This document shows positions 59,801-64,000 of a stretch of DNA of 64,000 nt, in pieces. How positions within the stretch are numbered: position 1 is the first letter of the stretch; every line of letters starts with the position of its first letter. The position numbers and the translations under genes are program-made. The stretch comes from Setophaga petechia (Eukaryota; Chordata; Aves; Passeriformes; Parulidae). The notes beneath the pieces were generated by a model that saw nothing but the letters and a program-made list of their open reading frames with translations, made no database searches and was not told where the DNA came from. The stretch spans positions 558,001 through 622,000 of the forward strand of contig JANCRA010000170.1 in the NCBI GenBank assembly GCA_024362935.1, written 5' to 3'.

Positions 59801-60624
59801 AATCCCAAATCCGCCTAAATCCCAAAAAATCCCAAATCTCACCAGAATCCCAAAAAATCCCAAATCCCGCGGGAATTGCTGAAATCCCAAATCCCGCGGG
59901 AATTGCAGGAAAAATCCCAAATCCCGCGGGAATTGCAGGAAAATCCCAAATCCCGCGAGAATTGCAGAAAAATCCCAAATCCCGCGGGAATTGCAGGAAA
60001 ATCCCAAATCCCGCGGGAATTGCAGGAAAATCCCAAATCCCGCGAGAATTGCAGAAAAATCCCAAATCCCGCGGGAATTGCAGGAAAATCCCAAATCCCG
60101 CGGGAATTGGGGAAATCCCAAATCCCCCCGGAATTGGGGAAATCCCAAATCCCGCGGGAATTGCTGGAAAAATCCCAAATCCCGCGGGAACTGGGGAAAT
60201 CCCAAATCCCCGCGGGAATTGCAGAAAAATCCCAAATCCCGCTGGAATTGCAGGAAAATCCCAAATCCCGCGGGAACTGCAGAAAAATCCCAAATCCCGC
60301 GGGAATTGGGGAAATCCCAAATCCCGCGGGAATTGCAGGAAAATCCCAAATCCCGCGGGAATTGCAGGAAAAATCCCAAATCCCGCGGGAATTGCAGGAA
60401 AATCCCAAATCCCGCGGGAATTGCAGAAAAATCCCAAATCCCGCGGGAATTGCAGGAAAATCCCAAATCTCGCGGGAATTGGGGAATCCGCCTCGTTCCC
60501 GTTTCCGCCCAATTCCGGGCGGAGCCGAATTTCCCCGAAATTCCGGAAAATTTCGATTTTTTAAAAATATTTTAAATTTCTTTCTTTTTTTCCCCAGGGA
60601 GCCACAAGAGAACGGTGAAGGCAG
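44806..60624 (+). CDS. Butyrophilin-like Ig-superfamily membrane protein, 3' end beyond window
   Basis: Five coding exons join in phase: 44806-44854 (signal peptide), 46594-46944 (IgV), 50612-50896 (IgC-like), 58362-58460 (transmembrane) and 60598-60624 (short cytoplasmic exon). All internal introns are phase 1, as in butyrophilins. The predicted product is a type I surface protein of the B7/butyrophilin group, whose members modulate T-cell responses. About 250 residues are visible. Introns 1-4 measure about 1.7, 3.7, 7.5 and 2.1 kb and consist almost wholly of tandem repeats. The gene continues to the right, where further short exons and possibly B30.2 would be expected. ERMAP, MOG or chicken Tvc-like members are alternatives within the same family. 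Confidence 0.85.
45035..46080. repeat. GGGATTGTTGGGATTGTCA minisatellite in BTN-like intron 1
   Basis: 9-bp units (GGGATTGTT, GGACTGTTG, GGATTGTCA), about 115 copies, strongly G-rich on the coding strand. Confidence 0.95.
46594..46944 (+). CDS. BTN-like exon 2: IgV domain
   Basis: 117 residues. B-strand Cys in VVLPCRV, core Trp in FSVRWTF, F-strand motif DVRSSDQGSYGC: the canonical V-set disulfide and Tyr corner. RYRGRAGFF and ASLLLRDV match the butyrophilin/MOG V domain. One N-glycosylation sequon, NAS. Acceptor AAAACAG, donor GTTGGT. Confidence 0.88.
46950..47690. repeat. AT-rich tract, BTN-like intron 2
   Basis: Degenerate TATATTA/ATATAAAT sequence, no period seen. Confidence 0.8.
47820..50603. 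repeat. ~112-bp array derived from the intron2/exon3 junction
   Basis: About 20-25 units. Each has AACTCCTCAATGAACGGAAT, TTGACTCCCAAA, AAATTTAATGGGATTGAAAT, then TTTTTCCACAG followed by CCCTCGGCGAAGCTCCATCC, which mirrors the real acceptor and first bases of exon 3 (CTCCACAG/CCCTGGGCGGAGCTCC). Good acceptor-like copies end near 48,496, 48,723, 49,237, 49,456, 49,570, 49,687, 50,032, 50,146 and 50,492. Confidence 0.93.
50612..50896 (+). CDS. BTN-like exon 3: IgC-like membrane-proximal domain
   Basis: 95 residues, extremely GC-rich. ALLLWCRSSGWFPRPELLWL holds the C-type Cys and the butyrophilin motif SxGWFPxPxLxW; the partner Cys is in ELEIACSVRN. Acceptor CTCCACAG at 50604-50611. The acceptor and first ~27 bases are the template of the repeat array filling the preceding intron. 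Donor GTGCGG. Confidence 0.88.
50930..52560. repeat. ~220-bp repeats in both orientations in BTN-like intron 3
   Basis: AATTAGTCGGGTCCAAAGGG followed by TTGGAAAACATTGATTTTAT appears forward near 50,930, 51,805, 52,035, 52,260 and 52,490. It appears inverted (AGGTTTTCCAACCCTTTGGA) near 51,310 and 51,540. The arms meet around 51,690. Confidence 0.88.
52560..55150. repeat. AT-rich sequence with short local repeats
   Basis: GGCCTCAGTATTAAATAATC recurs at about 53,590, 53,795 and 53,970. TTGCTGAAGAGCAGCTTCAT plus TGGAATGCAGATGGTTTGGA is duplicated at 54,660 and 54,750. No gene. Confidence 0.8.
55150..55935. repeat. ~60-bp satellite TTAGCAGAATTTTTTGATTGATTTAATTAG
   Basis: About 13 units with TTTATTTTATTTATTAGCAG and AAATAAAAAAATTAAA. 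T-rich tracts ending TTAGCAG resemble 3' splice sites in every unit. Confidence 0.93.
56460..57960. repeat. ~165-bp degenerate AT-rich repeat
   Basis: GGCCTGAAATAATTAATAGA and GGCAAATAATAGCCTTAAAT recur about nine times. No gene. Confidence 0.85.
58362..58460 (+). CDS. BTN-like exon 4: transmembrane segment
   Basis: ESLLPSVSVWLQ followed by a roughly 24-residue hydrophobic stretch (IFLAVLFLNLALISLISCLL). Acceptor TTTCCCAG, donor GTCAGT, phase 1 on both sides. The acceptor follows 7 kb of AT-rich repeat. Confidence 0.83.
58465..59860. repeat. CCAGAATCCCAAAAAATCCCAAATC minisatellite
   Basis: ~26-30-bp units starting directly after the transmembrane exon's donor. C-rich on the coding strand. 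Confidence 0.94.
59865..60485. repeat. ~31-bp CpG-bearing satellite CCCGCGGGAATTGCAGGAAAA
   Basis: About 20 units. Each holds the palindrome CCCGCGGG and ends TCCCAAAT. It evolved from the adjacent array by gain of the CCCGCGGGAATTG segment. Confidence 0.94.
60598..60624 (+). CDS. BTN-like exon 5: 27-nt cytoplasmic exon
   Basis: Acceptor TTTTTCCCCAG, donor GTGAGG; reads RSHKRTVKA. Basic stop-transfer-like residues directly follow the transmembrane exon. Very short cytoplasmic exons are typical of butyrophilin and avian BG genes (family knowledge). Confidence 0.7.
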
Positions 60625-60629
60625 GTGAG

Positions 60630-63600
60630 GGGATTCATTAGGAACTCATTAAAAATGGAATTATTAATTAATGATCGCTGGTGGGGTCATTGCTGGGGAT
60701 TTACAAACTTGAATTTTTGGTTTTGCATTAAATATTTGTTGCAATAAAATATCATAAACTAAAAATTATTATAAATAATTATAATTAATTATAAGTAAAA
60801 TATTATTAAAATTATTGTAATTAATTAAAAATAATTATCAATAAAATATTATAAAATAAAAATTATTTTAATTAATGATAAAAAATTATCAATAAAATAT
60901 TATTAAAAATTATTATAATTTATTATAATTATTTAGCAATAAAAAATATAAAATAAAATTATTATAATTAAATATGAATAATTATCGATTAAATATTCTA
61001 AAATAAAAATTATTATAATTATTAATAATTATTCACCAATAAAATAATAGAAAAATTATTATAATTAATCACATTCAATATCAATAGAATATTATAAAAT
61101 AAAAATTATTTTAATTAATTATAAATAATTAAAAATATTAAAAATTATTGTAGTTTATTACAATTAATTATCTATAAAAATTATAAAATAAAAATTGTTA
61201 TATTTAAATATGAATAATTATCGATTAAATATTCTAAAATAAAAATTATTATAATTAATAATAATTAATTATCAATAAAATAATATTAAAATTATTATAA
61301 TTAATAATAATTAATTTTCAATACATTTTAAAAAAATTTATTTTATTAATTATAAATGATTATCAATAAAATATTACTAAAATTATTATACCTAATTAGA
61401 ATTAATTATCAATAAAAAATAAAAAATAAAAATTATCATAATTAAATATAAATAATATTCAATAAAATATTCTAAAATAGAAATTATTATACCTAATAAT
61501 AATTATTTATCAATAAAATATTATTAAAATTATTATAGTTAATAATAATTAATCATCAATGAAATATTATAAAATAAAAATTATTTTAATTAATTATAAT
61601 TAATTATAAATAGAATATTATTTTTAAAATTATAATTTATTATAATTAATTATGAAAATATTATAAAATAAAAATTAATATAATTAATTATAATTAATTA
61701 TCAGTAAAATATTATTTAAATTATTAGAATTAATTAAAAATACTTATCAATAAAATATTATTTGAAATTATTATAATTTATTATAATTATTATCAATAAA
61801 ATATTATAAAATAAAAATTATTTTATTAATTATAAATATTATTAGATAACATAAAATATCTATTACAAATAATTAATTATAGTGATAATGGCATTAATTA
61901 ATGATGGCTAATGGGGTCATTGCTGGGGATTTACAAACTTGAAATTTTGGTTCTGCTTTAATTATTTGTTACAATAAAATATTATAAAATAAAAATTAAT
62001 ATAATTATTTCTAATTAATTATCAGTAAAATATTATTTAAATTATTATAATTAATAATAAATAATTATCAATAAAATATAATAAAATAAAAATTATTTTA
62101 ATTAATTATAACTAATTATCAATAAAATATTATTTAAAATTAGTATAATTTATAATAATTAATTATCAATAAAAATTATAAAATAAAAATTATTATAATT
62201 AAATATAAATAATTGTCAATAAAGTAATCTGAAATAAAAATTATTATAATTATTAATAATTATTCATCAATAGAAATATTAAAATTATTATAATTAATAA
62301 TATTAATTATCAATAAAATATTATAAAAATCATTATAATTATTATAAATAATTAAAATTAAAATAATATTAAAAATTATTATAGTTTATTATAATTTATT
62401 ATCCATTAAAATTATGAATTAAAAATTGTTATAATTAAATATGAATAATTATAGATTAAATATTCTAAAATAAAAATTATTATAATTATTAATATTTATT
62501 CATCAATAAAGTAATATTAATAATTATTATAAATAATCATAATAATTATCAATAAAATATTATAAAATAAAAATTATTTTAATTAATTATAAATAATTAA
62601 AAATAAAATATTATTAAAAATTATTATAGTTTATTATAATTGTTATAATTAAATATTAATAATTATCGATTAAATATTCTGAAATAAAAATTATTATAAT
62701 TAATAATAATTAATTATCAATGAAATATATTAAAAATTTTTATAATTAATAATAATTAATTATCAAGAAAATATTATAAAATAACAATTATTTTAATTAA
62801 TTATAAATATTATTAGATGTTATAAAATATTTATTACAAAGAATTAATTATAGTGATAATGGCATTAATTAATGATCGCTAATGGGGTCATTGCTGGGGA
62901 TTTCCATACTTTAATTTTTGTTTTTGCTTGAACTATTTGTTACAATAAAATATTATAAAATAAAAATTTTTATAAATAATTATAAATAATTATCAATAAA
63001 ATATTATTTAAAATTATTATAATTTATTATAATTAATGATCAATAAAATATTATAAAATAAAAATTATTTTAATTATTATAAATATGATTAGATAACATA
63101 AAATATTTATTACAAATAATTACTATAAAATAATATTTTGTTAATATTTCAAAAAACGAAAATAAAATGAACTAATAACAATAACATAAAATATTAAAAA
63201 TAATATTTAATAGCGTATTTACCCACAGTATTTAGTTTTAATAAATATTGAAATAGTATTTAATAAAATAAAATTACATCAAAATTTATTTATTTATTAC
63301 TTTTATTAATGACAATTAAATATTCTAATAGGATTTATTATTTATAATTATAAATTATTACTATTATTAACTAATATAACAATATTTAATTGTCATATAT
63401 CAAAGTAGCAAATAGTTAAAAGAAATAAATTATTATATTATTAAATTATTTAATTATATTATTATAATTATTTAATTATATTAAATTATTTATAGCTTAT
63501 TTTTTCTTGATAGTTATTGTTTTTATAATTAAAAAATAGATTATATAAATTTTTAATTCATAATTATATAAAATTATTGCTCTGTAAAATAGAAATTGTG

Positions 63601-63640
63601 AATTATTGGATTTCAAAAGATGAAAAATTCAATATAAAAC
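60630..63640. repeat. AT-rich BTN-like intron 5 with ~1-kb higher-order repeat
   Basis: A marker (GGGGTCATTGCTGGGGATTT followed by ACAAACTT or CCATACTT) occurs near 60,683, 61,913 and 62,884, each time followed by degenerate ATAAAATATTATAAAATA. No exon recognised. Confidence 0.85.
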
Positions 63641-64000
63641 ATGGCAGGAATTATTGAAAATATTCAATATAAAATAACAAATAAAAGGGTTTTTATATAT
63701 TATTAAAATAGAAATATATGGAGATAGAAATACAATAAAATCGTGAAAATATTCAATATAAAATAACAAATAAAAGGTTTTATTCTATATTATTATAATA
63801 TAAATATGTGGAGATAGAAATACAATAAAATCCTGAAAATATTCAATATAAAATAACAAATAAAAGGGTTTATTCTATATTATTATAATAGAAATATATA
63901 GAGATAGAAATACAATAAAATCGTGAAAATATTCAATATAAAATAACAAATAAAAGGTTTTTATATATTTTTAAAATATAAATATATGGAGATAGAAATC
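63640..64000. repeat. ~115-bp tandem repeat at the right edge
   Basis: AATATTCAATATAAAATAAC + AAATAAAAGG ... ATGGAGATAGAAATACAATA, three-plus units, continuing past the window. Confidence 0.9.

Noticed and set aside
59313..60628. Frames up to ~400 codons over the CCCGCGGGAATTGC array
   Set aside because: Array translations inside a BTN-like intron.

Overview
The window looks like gene-poor, satellite-rich avian DNA, most likely from a songbird and possibly from a small, repeat-dense chromosome. This rests on four things: CR1 LINE fragments; LTRs whose sequence recalls abundant passerine ERV families (from memory, not searched); a maestro-HEAT (MROH) gene of the type expanded in birds; and a butyrophilin-like immunoglobulin gene. 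Species and chromosome cannot be read from the sequence.

Layout. 1-7.7 kb is a stack of tandem arrays: CATTGTC, TGTCCCCA, CCCAGTATAA, AATTAACCCC, and a ~360-bp higher-order repeat. 8.1-21.5 kb holds a plus-strand MROH-like gene with 22 visible coding exons. They join in frame to 972 codons including the stop, and the first exon(s) are not found. Three of its exons are tandemly duplicated in frame. 21.7-21.9 kb is a relic of a second MROH copy. From 22,105 the sequence at window position 1 starts again, so the locus is probably a tandem MROH-plus-satellite array. 24.7-29.4 kb contains C-rich arrays, a small CpG-rich core, then a G-rich array. 29.4-34.4 kb has solo or partial LTRs, a CRE-like array and another minisatellite. 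34.7-38.0 kb is two minus-strand CR1 fragments, one carrying a nested LTR and an internal 31-bp amplification, the other a hugely expanded 3' tail. 38-41.4 kb is partly unique sequence with one candidate minus-strand exon and a ~480-bp repeat.

From 44.8 kb to beyond the right edge is a plus-strand butyrophilin-like type I membrane protein gene: signal peptide, IgV, IgC-like, transmembrane and a short 27-nt cytoplasmic exon. Its introns are almost wholly tandem repeat. One intron is an array of about 20-25 copies of its own 3' splice site and the first bases of the next exon. Downstream cytoplasmic exons (and a B30.2 domain, if present) lie outside the window.

The two genes have no evident shared pathway. 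MROH proteins are HEAT-repeat proteins of poorly known function; butyrophilin-like proteins act in immune recognition at the cell surface. The shared theme is recurrent tandem amplification of pieces of genes, splice sites and transposons. All exon calls come from reading frame, phase and splice dinucleotides, with no transcript or database support.
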